The position numbers and the translations under genes were made by a program. From Rhodococcus sp. SMB37 (lineage in GTDB: Bacteria; Actinomycetota; Actinomycetes; Mycobacteriales; Mycobacteriaceae), in NCBI RefSeq assembly GCF_004345605.1, contig NZ_SLVY01000004.1:248001-312000 (forward strand): a stretch of 64,000 bases of DNA, read 5' to 3'. Under the pieces are notes generated by a model. That model worked only from the letters and a program-made list of their open reading frames with translations, searched no databases and had not been told where the DNA came from. Each line of letters begins with the position of its first letter. The first letter of the stretch is position 1. Shown in pieces: positions 17,243 through 25,514 of this stretch.

Positions 17243-17830
17243 TCAGGGGAAGACGGGAATGCCGGGCATTTCGACGAACCCGGGGAGTTGCTTGATGAGG
17301 CGCATCCAGCGGCGGAGTGCAGGGTATGCGTCGTGATCGATGCCGATGTCCCGGCTCAGCGCGGCAGCCGGGTAGACGGCCAGGTCGGCCGCAGTGGGCC
17401 GGTCTCCGGTGAGCCAGTCGCCGTCAGGACGCGAGACGGCGAGGTGGTCGTCGACCTCCTGGAGCACCGTCCGGGCAGCGTTATCGTCGATGGGACCTGT
17501 GGTGAACAGTGACCTTTCGCGACAGGAATACACCTGCTCGAGTGGTTCGGATGCGAACCGCAGCCACCGATCGTCGGGTGGCGTCCACACGGTGCCGGCG
17601 ACGACGTGCTCGAGGATCGTCTCCATACCGACAAGCACCTGTTCCCCGGTTTCGAGTACCGGCAGGACACCGGTCGGAGTGAGTTCGCGGTATCGACCTT
17701 CGAGATGCTTCGCGCCCGGGAGCACGTCGACAGGCACGGTGGTGTGCTCCAACTCCATTAGCGACAGCGCGAGGCGCACCGAGTAGCACCTTGGATCGAG
17801 TGGGAAGTCGTGCAACACGGGGTATGTCAT
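17243..17830 (-). CDS. Glutathione S-transferase-fold protein
   Basis: A 195-residue protein with an N-terminal thioredoxin-like half (VLHDFPLDPRCYSVRLALSLMELEHTTVPVDV...PTGVLPVLETG...METILEHV) and a C-terminal helical half with the capping motif GDRPTAADLAVYPA. Length and order match GSTs. The organism is expected to use mycothiol rather than glutathione (mshB lies at 49164), so it may act with another thiol, as a dehalogenase or isomerase, or as a structural partner. It starts at an ATGA overlap with the Rieske gene. Confidence 0.82.
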   Translation of the reverse strand: MTYPVLHDFPLDPRCYSVRLALSLMELEHTTVPVDVLPGAKHLEGRYRELTPTGVLPVLETGEQVLVGMETILEHVVAGTVWTPPDDRWLRFASEPLEQVYSCRERSLFTTGPIDDNAARTVLQEVDDHLAVSRPDGDWLTGDRPTAADLAVYPAAALSRDIGIDHDAYPALRRWMRLIKQLPGFVEMPGIPVFP

Positions 17831-18489
17831 AACTGCACCGCCTCGGCCGTCGCGGTCACAAAGTCTCGAATATCATGCAGGCGACGTACCAGACGGGACA
17901 CGGTCTCGACAGGAGGGTTCCCGACTGCGACGACATGCACTGCCGTCGTGGTCTCGTCGATCTCCTGGATGCCGGCGCGGATCTCCACGCCGTCGATCCG
18001 CCCCGCGGCGACGTGCCTGTCGAGGACGAGATCGTCCACCTCCGAGCGGAGCCGGTCGATCACGCGACCGGTTCCGGCGGTGATCCACACCGACCGGATC
18101 GGTTCCGTTGCGGCCTCGAGGGCGGGACGTTCGGGGAGGGCGGTGTCGCTGGAGTCGGCCGTCGACACCCAAGCGATTCCGCTGTGCTCGACAGCCCGAT
18201 AACAGACGGGCGACACGGTACTCGGCGGGGTCATCTTCGGGTGGGCCGGCACGTGCCGGCACGCGCCCTCTCCGTCGAATTGCCAACCATGATAGAGGCA
18301 TACGAGTCTGTCTCCGCGGACGAATCCGAGGCTGAGGCGCATTCCCCGGTGCGGGCATCGATCCGCCCACGCGTGCAGCGCGCCGTCGGCGCCGCGCCAC
18401 AGTGTCACGGGTGCACCGTTCACCGCGGTGCCGGTTGCGGAGCCGGGTTCGATATCGCGGGTGAGAGCAACGGGAACCCACGGGGTCAC
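17827..18489 (-). CDS. Rieske [2Fe-2S] protein, probable electron-transfer half of a split oxygenase
   Basis: A 220-residue protein. Residues about 5-110 form a complete Rieske domain of the ring-hydroxylating-oxygenase type (WVPVALTRDIEPG...CPHRGMRLS...CLYHGWQFDGEGACRHVPAHP), with ligands C45, H47, C64 and H67. The remaining 110 residues do not contain a mononuclear iron motif and I do not recognise them. It complements the cluster-less catalytic protein at 13690-14568. GTG at 18487-18489 overlaps the upstream stop by 4 bp. No dedicated ferredoxin reductase is encoded nearby, so the reductant is unknown. Confidence 0.85.
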   Translation of the reverse strand: MTPWVPVALTRDIEPGSATGTAVNGAPVTLWRGADGALHAWADRCPHRGMRLSLGFVRGDRLVCLYHGWQFDGEGACRHVPAHPKMTPPSTVSPVCYRAVEHSGIAWVSTADSSDTALPERPALEAATEPIRSVWITAGTGRVIDRLRSEVDDLVLDRHVAAGRIDGVEIRAGIQEIDETTTAVHVVAVGNPPVETVSRLVRRLHDIRDFVTATAEAVQL

Positions 18490-18761
18490 GGCGCTACCTT
18501 TCTCTCGGGCGATGTGGACTGAGGGGCTGTGCACTCGAAGACGACGTTGTCGCCTGGTGCAAGTGCGCAAGCAGCTTCGAGGGCGCCCACGAGGTCGGGG
18601 TCGCCGCGCGTGTGGAGCGCGATTCGATGTTCCGTCGCGGACAGGACGGTTGCGTGCACCTGAAGTTGTTCCGCTCGTGCAGCAATGAATGTGTTCATGA
18701 CGTCGGGGTCGAAGCGTCCCACCAACTCGAGGGTGGGTGGGAGCATTGCCGAACAGGTCAT
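18486..18761 (-). CDS. Small protein leading the split-Rieske operon
   Basis: A 91-residue protein not recognised with confidence. The pattern of hydrophobic strands and a mid-protein helix (FDPDVMNTFIAARAEQL...TRGDPDLVGALEAACAL...NVVFEC) is compatible with a small ferredoxin-like alpha/beta fold such as ACT or acylphosphatase, but no catalytic acylphosphatase Arg/Asn motif is visible. The ATG follows GGAGG by 5 nt and the stop overlaps the Rieske gene by GTGA. As the first gene of the operon it could be a third subunit or a regulatory partner. Confidence 0.7.
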   Translation of the reverse strand: MTCSAMLPPTLELVGRFDPDVMNTFIAARAEQLQVHATVLSATEHRIALHTRGDPDLVGALEAACALAPGDNVVFECTAPQSTSPERKVAP

Positions 18762-18857
18762 GTGGTCCTCCGGAGACGCGGGGTGGTCGTCTGGGACGGC
18801 CCTCACACCCGTCTCCGGAAAATCCTCCTCCGGAGGGGAGCTCCGGATCGTTCACCG
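18762..18857 (-). promoter_or_regulatory. Structured leader of the split-Rieske operon
   Basis: Upstream of the first gene the transcript would contain several complementary CCGGAG/CTCCGG blocks. A 9-bp inverted repeat pairs 18810-18818 with 18770-18778, and this second arm runs directly into the GGAGG ribosome binding site. A further block at about 18825-18850 could pair with the same sequences. Alternative pairings could expose or hide the binding site. No known riboswitch class is recognised. The rest of the gap to 18970 contains AT-richer sequence (18918-18935), the likely promoter. Confidence 0.4.
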
Positions 18858-18970
18858 GCGGAGTCCTGACAGACAATCGCGCGGGCGGACTGCATCGGTT
18901 CGAATACCGTTGCAGGAAATTATGTTACACGTGAATCGGTGCGATTCGTCCGGACTGTGTCAACGTTGAG

Positions 18971-21685
18971 TTACGACTGTGTGGCATTCTGCAGCAGTCG
19001 CCACACGCGGTCGCGGGAGAGCGGAAGCTCGTGCGGACGCACACCGATTGCGTTGCGGACGGCGTTGGCCAGCGCGGGCGAGATCGGATTGAACGGAGCC
19101 TCGCTCATAGACTTCGCTCCCATCGGGCCGAGTTCGTCGAATGTGTCGGCGAAGTACACCTCGGTGCGGGGAAGGTCGGCGTATTGCGGGATGTGATAGT
19201 TCCGCAGCACGTCCGTCGTCACCCGCCCGTGCTCGTCGGTGATCAGCTCCTCGAACATCGAGACACCGATCGCCTGCGCGACTCCGCCTTCGATCTGCCC
19301 ACGGCACTGTTCCGGATTGAGAACGGTGCCGGCGTCGGCGGACTGGATGGAGCGGAGGATGCGAACCTCACCGGTGCGGACATCCACCGCGACCCGGAAG
19401 GCCTGGACGTTGAAACACAACGAGCGAGGAAGGCCGCCGTGGCGGCCTTCGCCACGCAGACGGCCGCCCGATGCGTCGAGCAACTCGGCCGGCGTGACGA
19501 GCGTGTCGCCGCACCGCACGCCGTCCGGGGTGAGTTCGGCAGCGTCCGGGTCGGTGCCGGTGAGTTCGGCTGCGGCCTTCGCCATGCGGTGATGCAATTC
19601 CCGTGCCGCCGCCAGCAGGGATTTCGCTGCAACGACGGTACCCGCGGAACCGAACGCGCCGGTGTCGTGCGTCGTGACGTCGGTGTCGGATTGCCGGATC
19701 TCGACGCGGTCGGGGACGGTACCGAGTTCGGTGGCCGCGATCTGCGTATGCACGGTGGTGGTGCCGTTACCGAATTCCGCGGTCCCGACGTGAGCGACGA
19801 ACCGCCCGTCGGGGAGCAGTTCGATCGACGTGTCGGCGATGTGCCCGTTGGGTGGGTTGGTCGCGATCATCGCGAGAGCCATCCCGTCGCCGATCCGCCA
19901 GTGGTCGCCCACGGGCGCGGGCGCGCCACCGCTCCTCGACATCGCGCGCTCGGTGAGGTCGAGGCACTGATCCAGCCCGTAGCTGCCGTACATCAGGTCG
20001 GCGCCCTCCGGGTGGGCCGCGACGAGCGGATCGCCCGGGACGACGATGTTCCGGCGCCGGAGTTCGTAGGGGTCCACGCCGAGCTTCACAGCGAGTTCGT
20101 CCATCGCCGACTCGACCGCGAAGATCACCTGCCCGAGCCCGTAGCCGCGGAACGCTCCGGAGGGGCGGTTGTTCGTGTACACGGCGTGGGCGTCGACCCG
20201 CTTGTTCGGGGATCGGTACACCGCAATGGATTCGGTGCAGCCGTGGAACATCACGCCGGCCGAGTGGTTGCCGTAGGCACCGGCGTCGGACAGGACGTCG
20301 ATTGCGAGGGCAGTGAGGATTCCGTCGGATCCCGCAGCGAGGGTGACGCCGACGCGCATGGGGTGCCGGCACGGTGCGATTGTGAGCTGATCGGTCCGGG
20401 TGAACTCGAATTGCACGGGACGGCCGGTGCGCAACACCGCAGCGGCGACGACGTCTTCGACGAGCATCTCCTGCTTGGCTCCGAATCCGCCGCCGACCCG
20501 GGTCGCGAACACCCGGACCCGGTCCCGGGCGAGCCCGAAGATGTGGCACAGTTCGTCGCGGACGAGAAACGGGACCTGTGTCGAACTGCGGATGACGAGC
20601 CGTCCGTCGTCATCGAGGTATCCGATAGCGCCGTGTGTCTCGAGATGTGTGTGTTGCACACGATGGGTATCCCACCGACCCTGCACCACGACCTCCGCAG
20701 CTGCGACTGCCGTGTCCACGTCCCCGGTCTCACCGTGGAGTTCGGCGACGAGGTTGCGGCCGGGATCGGCGATGCGCGACTCGGGTCCCTTGTCGGCGTG
20801 GAGCAGCGGCGCCCCCGGACCACGTGCAATGTCGGGGTCGAGGACGAACGGCAGTTCCTCGTAGTCGACCCGGATCAGCCCGATCGCCCGCTGCGCGACG
20901 GTGGTGCTCTCCGCGACGACCGCAGCGACCCGCTGTCCGCGGAACCGCACGATCCGGTCGAACAGATAGGTGTCGTCGGGGTCGTCGTCGCGCAGTTCGT
21001 GCCGCGCTGTCGAGTACGCGGTCGCGGGAGCATCGCGGTGATACAGCACCGCGTGCACGCCGGTAAGCGCCTCGGCCGCGGCCGCGTCGACCGAGAGGAT
21101 GCGGGCATGCGGATACGGGCTGCCGAGCACGGCGATGTGCAGCAGGCCTTCGATCTGCGTATCGAGGGTGTAGCGCTCGACTCCGGTGACGACTCGGGCC
21201 GCGGCGGGCGCACGCTGCGACCGGCCGCACGACGCCCCCTCGACGACCTGTTCGGTGTTCCGGGTACCGCGCAACGCGTCGTCGATCGAACGATAACCCG
21301 TGCAGCGACACAGGTTGCCTTTCAGCCGGTTCGGCAGGTCATCGAGGTCGTCGTCGGTGAACGTGGATGCGGTCACGATCATACCGGCGGTGCAGAACCC
21401 ACACTGGAAACCGGCGGCGTCGACGAACTTCTGCTGCATCGGATGCAGGTGGTCGAGGGTGCCCAGACCCGACACGGTCGTCACGTCGTGCCCGTCCGCA
21501 CGTGCCGCGGGATAGATGCAGGAATGGACGGGCTCGCCGTCGACGAGGACGGAACATGCGCCGCAGTCGCCGGCGTCGCAGCCCTTCTTGACCTCGAAAT
21601 GCGTATTTTCCCGCAGCAGTGTGCGCAGGCATTGGCCGGGACGAGGCTCGGTGTCGAGTTCGGTGCCGTTGACGGTGAATTTCAC
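18971..21685 (-). CDS. Xanthine dehydrogenase, fused [2Fe-2S] and molybdenum-cofactor subunit
   Basis: A 904-residue fusion. Residues about 1-160 carry two [2Fe-2S] clusters (plant-type GCDAGDCGACSVLVDG...HSC, then CGFCTAGM...CRCTGY). The rest is the Mo-pterin domain (VGGGFGAKQ, GAFRGYGLGQ, late GAKSMSEAPFNP with the putative base Glu). The FAD subunit is separate and precedes it (GTGA overlap). An FeS-Mo chain of about 900 residues resembles the D. gigas aldehyde oxidoreductase arrangement, but here with a separate FAD partner. The purine setting favours hypoxanthine/xanthine oxidation to urate. No XdhC-type chaperone is encoded nearby. Confidence 0.88.
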   Translation of the reverse strand: MKFTVNGTELDTEPRPGQCLRTLLRENTHFEVKKGCDAGDCGACSVLVDGEPVHSCIYPAARADGHDVTTVSGLGTLDHLHPMQQKFVDAAGFQCGFCTAGMIVTASTFTDDDLDDLPNRLKGNLCRCTGYRSIDDALRGTRNTEQVVEGASCGRSQRAPAAARVVTGVERYTLDTQIEGLLHIAVLGSPYPHARILSVDAAAAEALTGVHAVLYHRDAPATAYSTARHELRDDDPDDTYLFDRIVRFRGQRVAAVVAESTTVAQRAIGLIRVDYEELPFVLDPDIARGPGAPLLHADKGPESRIADPGRNLVAELHGETGDVDTAVAAAEVVVQGRWDTHRVQHTHLETHGAIGYLDDDGRLVIRSSTQVPFLVRDELCHIFGLARDRVRVFATRVGGGFGAKQEMLVEDVVAAAVLRTGRPVQFEFTRTDQLTIAPCRHPMRVGVTLAAGSDGILTALAIDVLSDAGAYGNHSAGVMFHGCTESIAVYRSPNKRVDAHAVYTNNRPSGAFRGYGLGQVIFAVESAMDELAVKLGVDPYELRRRNIVVPGDPLVAAHPEGADLMYGSYGLDQCLDLTERAMSRSGGAPAPVGDHWRIGDGMALAMIATNPPNGHIADTSIELLPDGRFVAHVGTAEFGNGTTTVHTQIAATELGTVPDRVEIRQSDTDVTTHDTGAFGSAGTVVAAKSLLAAARELHHRMAKAAAELTGTDPDAAELTPDGVRCGDTLVTPAELLDASGGRLRGEGRHGGLPRSLCFNVQAFRVAVDVRTGEVRILRSIQSADAGTVLNPEQCRGQIEGGVAQAIGVSMFEELITDEHGRVTTDVLRNYHIPQYADLPRTEVYFADTFDELGPMGAKSMSEAPFNPISPALANAVRNAIGVRPHELPLSRDRVWRLLQNATQS

Positions 21686-22518
21686 GCCGGGTACTCCCTG
21701 TTCGACAGTTCGATACGGACCTCTTCGGCGAGTACAGCGGTGACGGCCTGTCTCCAGTCGGCAGTTCCGTGCGAGTCGGAGTGGTAGGCATCGGCCGGGA
21801 CGAAGCGAGCAAGCGCCTCCGACATGTCCGGCTCGGACGGGAGTTCGTGAAATTTCAGGACGTACGGCCGCACGGTCGAGGCGGTCACCGACAGCGCAAC
21901 CCCGCCGTTCGTGTCGCGGCGTCCGATGACGATCGCACCCGAGCGGCCCAGCGGCGACAGAGCGATCTTTCGGAACGCAGTGGGGGCTTCGAGCGCGGAG
22001 AGCGGGACGCGGATGCTGCGCAGCACATCGCCGGGGGCGAGCACGTTGGTCGCGGATCCGGTGACGAACTCGGTGATCGGATAGAAGTTTTCGCGTCCAT
22101 CCGAGGTCCAGACCACCGCGGTGGCGTCGAGCGCCGCCGCGAGCGAGATCATCGCACCCGCCGGGAAAGACAGGCAGATGTTGCCACCGACCGTGGCCCG
22201 CTTCCAGATCTTCCACGACGCGAGCAATGCCTGCGCGCACTGCCGGAACAGCGGCGCGGCCCGCCACCGCTCGGTGGTCGAGAGGACCGACAGGCGTTCG
22301 ACCGTGCACGTGGCTGCGATCTCGAGGTGGTCGGCGGTGAGCGTCACTGCGGGCCAGTCGAGTCCGGTCAGATCGACCAGCCTGTGCAGATGCAGCTGGG
22401 GTTCGGAGAACATCCACGTCCCCCCGGCGACGAACGCCTCACCGGGCCCGATGGCGAGGTCGCCTCGTTCGTGAGCCAGGTCGTACGCGGTGATCGTGTG
22501 GAGATCCACGGCACTCAC
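21682..22518 (-). CDS. Xanthine dehydrogenase FAD-binding subunit
   Basis: A 278-residue medium subunit of the molybdenum hydroxylase family. It has the FAD_binding_5 hallmarks VAGGTW near residue 30 and ATVGGNICLSFPAG mid-protein, then a CO_deh_flav_C-like C-terminal half (FRKIALSPLGRSGAIVIG). GTG at 22516-22518 overlaps the deaminase stop by GTGA; a second GTG three codons later is possible. It passes electrons from the [2Fe-2S] clusters of the downstream fused subunit to NAD+. Confidence 0.88.
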   Translation of the reverse strand: MSAVDLHTITAYDLAHERGDLAIGPGEAFVAGGTWMFSEPQLHLHRLVDLTGLDWPAVTLTADHLEIAATCTVERLSVLSTTERWRAAPLFRQCAQALLASWKIWKRATVGGNICLSFPAGAMISLAAALDATAVVWTSDGRENFYPITEFVTGSATNVLAPGDVLRSIRVPLSALEAPTAFRKIALSPLGRSGAIVIGRRDTNGGVALSVTASTVRPYVLKFHELPSEPDMSEALARFVPADAYHSDSHGTADWRQAVTAVLAEEVRIELSNREYPA

Positions 22519-23888
22519 CCCGCTTTCGCGACGAGCTTGACGTGTTCGTCGGCGACCTGCCGGGCGACGACCTCTTCGTCGACGGTGCACACTTCGTTGC
22601 GGCGCACCACATCGCGACCGTTGACGAGTAACAGTTCGAGCGGCGGCCGACTACCGAGGACGAGCGCCGCGACCGGGTCGGTGATTCCCGAATGGGCCAG
22701 ACCGTCGATGCGCCACAACGCCAGGTCGGCGAGCTTGCCGACCTCGATCGACCCGATCTCGTTCTCACGGCCGAGCACCTGTGCACCGCCGAGGGTGGCC
22801 AGCTCGAGGCTCTGCCGCACTGTCATGGCTCGCGGGCCGCTGCGGGCACGGGCGAACAATGCTGCGTGGTGGGCTTCTTCGAGCATGCAGCACGACTCGT
22901 TGCTTGCGGCACCGTCGACGCCGAGTCCGAGCGGAACACCCGCTGCATAGAGATCTGCGGCGCGCGCGATGCCGGCACCGAGACGCGCGTTGGACGTGGG
23001 GCAGTGCGCGGCGCCGGTACCCGACGCGGCCAGCACACCGATGTCGTGGTCGTCGAGATGTACCGCGTGTGCGTACCAGACGTCCGAGCCGGTCCAGCCC
23101 AACGACTCCATGTACTGCACCGGCCGGCACCCGAACTTCTCGAGGCAGAAGTCCTCCTCGTCGAGGGTCTCGGCGAGATGGGTGTGCAGCCGGACCCCGA
23201 GATCGCGCGCGAGCAGCGCCGACTCGCTCAGCAGATCGCCGGTGACCGAGAATGGTGAGCACGGTGCGAGAGCGATCCGCAGCATCGAATCGAACGACGG
23301 ATCGTGCCAGGTGTCGACGGCCTCGCGGCTGCCCTCGAGAATGGCGTCGAGTTTCTCCACGATGTGATCCGGCGGGAGACCGCCGGCGCTCTCTCCGAGA
23401 TCCATCGAGCCGCGGCACGGGTGGAATCGGATGCCGACCTCGGCTGCCGCGGTGATCTCGGCGCCGAACACGTCGCCACCGTCGCGCGGCACGACGTAGT
23501 GGTGGTCGGTACTCGTGGTGCACCCGGTGCGGACGAGGTGCGCCAGCGCGCCTTTCGCTCCGACGTACACGGCATCGGCGTCGATGCCACCCCAGATCGG
23601 GTAGAGCGTGGTGAGCCATTCGAACAGCGTGTGGTCGACCGCGAGCCCGCGGGTGATCCATTGGTACAGGTGGTGGTGGGTGTTGATCAGGCCGGGAGTG
23701 AGCACGCACCCGGTGCCGTCGATAATCTGCGCATCGTCGTAACCGACCGGCTCGCCCTCGCCCACCGCGACGATGCGGTTGCCTTCGATCACGACGTATC
23801 CGGTGCGGTATTCGGCCCGTGAGGAGTCCATCGTCACGATGTGCGCACCGCGGATCACACGCTGCGGTTCGGTGGGGTTCGGATGCAT
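22515..23888 (-). CDS. 8-oxoguanine deaminase (amidohydrolase)
   Basis: A 457-residue amidohydrolase of the cytosine deaminase/TrzN-like clade. Metal motif is NTHHHLYQWITRGLA; later ligands are HTHLAETLDEE and the aspartate in GVDGAASNESC. HHLYQ and CRGSMDLGES are typical of 8-oxoguanine deaminases, which form urate directly from 8-oxoguanine. ATG 23886-23888 follows GAGGAG at 5 nt. It heads the deaminase-FAD-XDH operon, so both enzymes feed urate into the 25-27 kb pathway. A guanine or other aminohydrolase activity is the alternative. Confidence 0.87.
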   Translation of the reverse strand: MHPNPTEPQRVIRGAHIVTMDSSRAEYRTGYVVIEGNRIVAVGEGEPVGYDDAQIIDGTGCVLTPGLINTHHHLYQWITRGLAVDHTLFEWLTTLYPIWGGIDADAVYVGAKGALAHLVRTGCTTSTDHHYVVPRDGGDVFGAEITAAAEVGIRFHPCRGSMDLGESAGGLPPDHIVEKLDAILEGSREAVDTWHDPSFDSMLRIALAPCSPFSVTGDLLSESALLARDLGVRLHTHLAETLDEEDFCLEKFGCRPVQYMESLGWTGSDVWYAHAVHLDDHDIGVLAASGTGAAHCPTSNARLGAGIARAADLYAAGVPLGLGVDGAASNESCCMLEEAHHAALFARARSGPRAMTVRQSLELATLGGAQVLGRENEIGSIEVGKLADLALWRIDGLAHSGITDPVAALVLGSRPPLELLLVNGRDVVRRNEVCTVDEEVVARQVADEHVKLVAKAG

Positions 23889-24029
23889 CGTGACTCCTCG
23901 AAACTCGTCGGAGCCTCCAGTCAACGCCGCCCGAGGCCGAAACCTCTCCGGCAGCACACACGAAACGCTCCGGAAATCTTGCGCTCCTACTGTTCGATCA
24001 TCCAAGACGATCAACGGGAGGTGAACAGC

Positions 24030-25514
24030 ATGCTTCTTCACGATGTGGTCAACGTCCCGGACCTGGGAATTCGGGTGCTCCACGGCGACACCGATGCGCT
24101 CGCGCGGCCGGTTCTGAGGGCGTGCACGACCGACATGCCCGATCCCACGCGCTATGTGACGGCCGAATCGCTGGTGTTCACGGGTCTGGTGTGGCGTCGT
24201 TCGGCGGAGGACACCGACCTGTTCGTCAAACGTCTGGTCGCGGCGGGCGTCGCGGCGATGGCCGCGGGTGAAGCCCTGCACGGCGGGGTGCCCGACGATG
24301 TCGTCGATGCGTGCGTTCGGCATCGGTTGCCGCTGCTAGCGGTGCCCGACCATGTGCCGTTCAGTCGGGTGATCGAACACATGACCGGCCGGATGGCCGG
24401 GGCACGCATGGACCGTCTGCAGACGGGACTCGCGCGGCAACGGCAGTGGCTCTCTGCAGTCGCCGACGGCCGTCCCGTCGAGGAGTTACTCGATAGACTC
24501 GCGCAGCAGTTCGGGGTGCAGACGTGGCTGATCACCGCGACGGGAGTGACGGTGACGTCCACCCCATTGCCCGACGACGCCGTCCTCGACGGCATCACCG
24601 CGACTGCGCTGACCGCCTCACGGTTTCCGGCCGCGACACCCGACGGGTTCACGATCCTGCCGGTGGGCCGGGGTCTTGTGGACCGGCTCGACTCCTGGTT
24701 TCTGGTGATCCGGAACCGGGACGTGCGCACGGAGGTCGGGTCCGAGTGCGTCGAGGCATTCGGTGAGCTCGCGACGGTGGTCGCGTTCGACAGGGTGCGC
24801 CGCGACGAGCGACGTCGGGCAGCGTGGGAGATCGCCGAGCATTCGGCTCTTGCCGTACCGGTGGGGGAACGGGTTGCTGTGGTCGCCGAGTCCGAGGGCC
24901 ACATCCCTACGGACATGCTTCGCGCGCTGGTCGAGGACGTGCTGGGGCCGTGCGTCACCTCGGTGGACACGTCGGGGCGCGTGGTCGCGCTCACCGGTGG
25001 CACGGAGGAGACCATCGCTGCGCTGCTGCGGCGGCGCCTGGGCCGGTTGACGCCCGCACTGCGGCACGACCGCGTGTTCGTCGGGGTAAGTGACCGCTGC
25101 ACCGGGGACAACGTCGACGGCGGAGTCCGGGCTGCAACTGCGGCGGCTGCTGCGGCCCGCAACCTCCCTGACACGGTCTCGGTGCGCCGCTCCGAACTCG
25201 ATTCGGCTCTCGGCCTGATGTCGACGTTGCCCGCCGACCTGCTTCGCTCCTATGCAGACCGGATCCTCGGTGAGGTCATCGAACACGACCGTTGCACCGA
25301 CGCCAGGCTGCTCGAGACCCTCGAGGTCTTCCTGGAGTGCGACGGATCGTGGCGGCGAGCCGCCGATCGGCTGCATGTGCACCTGAACACCGTGCGGTAC
25401 CGCATCGGCAGGGTCGAGGCGCTCACCGGACGTGATCTCGGCCGTACCGGCGATCGCCTCGACGTCTACTTCGCGCTCCGTTCACGGGGCGACTGTCACA
25501 CGGCGCCCGTGTAG
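24030..25514 (+). CDS. PucR-family purine catabolism regulator
   Basis: A 494-residue regulator with an N-terminal PucR domain (MLLHDVVNVPDLGIRVLHG...), a central region and a C-terminal PucR-type helix-turn-helix (LEVFLECDGSWRRAADRLHVHLNTVRYRIGRVE). ATG 24030 is preceded by GGGAGG at 8 nt; in-frame GTG 24021 overlaps that site and is less likely. It is divergent from the deaminase/XDH operon and convergent with the uricase operon (19-bp 3' overlap), so it is the obvious local regulator, probably an activator under nitrogen limitation or with a purine effector. Confidence 0.9.
   Translation: MLLHDVVNVPDLGIRVLHGDTDALARPVLRACTTDMPDPTRYVTAESLVFTGLVWRRSAEDTDLFVKRLVAAGVAAMAAGEALHGGVPDDVVDACVRHRLPLLAVPDHVPFSRVIEHMTGRMAGARMDRLQTGLARQRQWLSAVADGRPVEELLDRLAQQFGVQTWLITATGVTVTSTPLPDDAVLDGITATALTASRFPAATPDGFTILPVGRGLVDRLDSWFLVIRNRDVRTEVGSECVEAFGELATVVAFDRVRRDERRRAAWEIAEHSALAVPVGERVAVVAESEGHIPTDMLRALVEDVLGPCVTSVDTSGRVVALTGGTEETIAALLRRRLGRLTPALRHDRVFVGVSDRCTGDNVDGGVRAATAAAAAARNLPDTVSVRRSELDSALGLMSTLPADLLRSYADRILGEVIEHDRCTDARLLETLEVFLECDGSWRRAADRLHVHLNTVRYRIGRVEALTGRDLGRTGDRLDVYFALRSRGDCHTAPV

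Noticed and set aside
19031-21787. A 918-codon open frame on the + strand opposite xanthine dehydrogenase
   Set aside because: It is antisense to a gene with clear FeS and Mo-cofactor motifs; long antisense frames are expected at this GC content and the translation has no recognisable domain.
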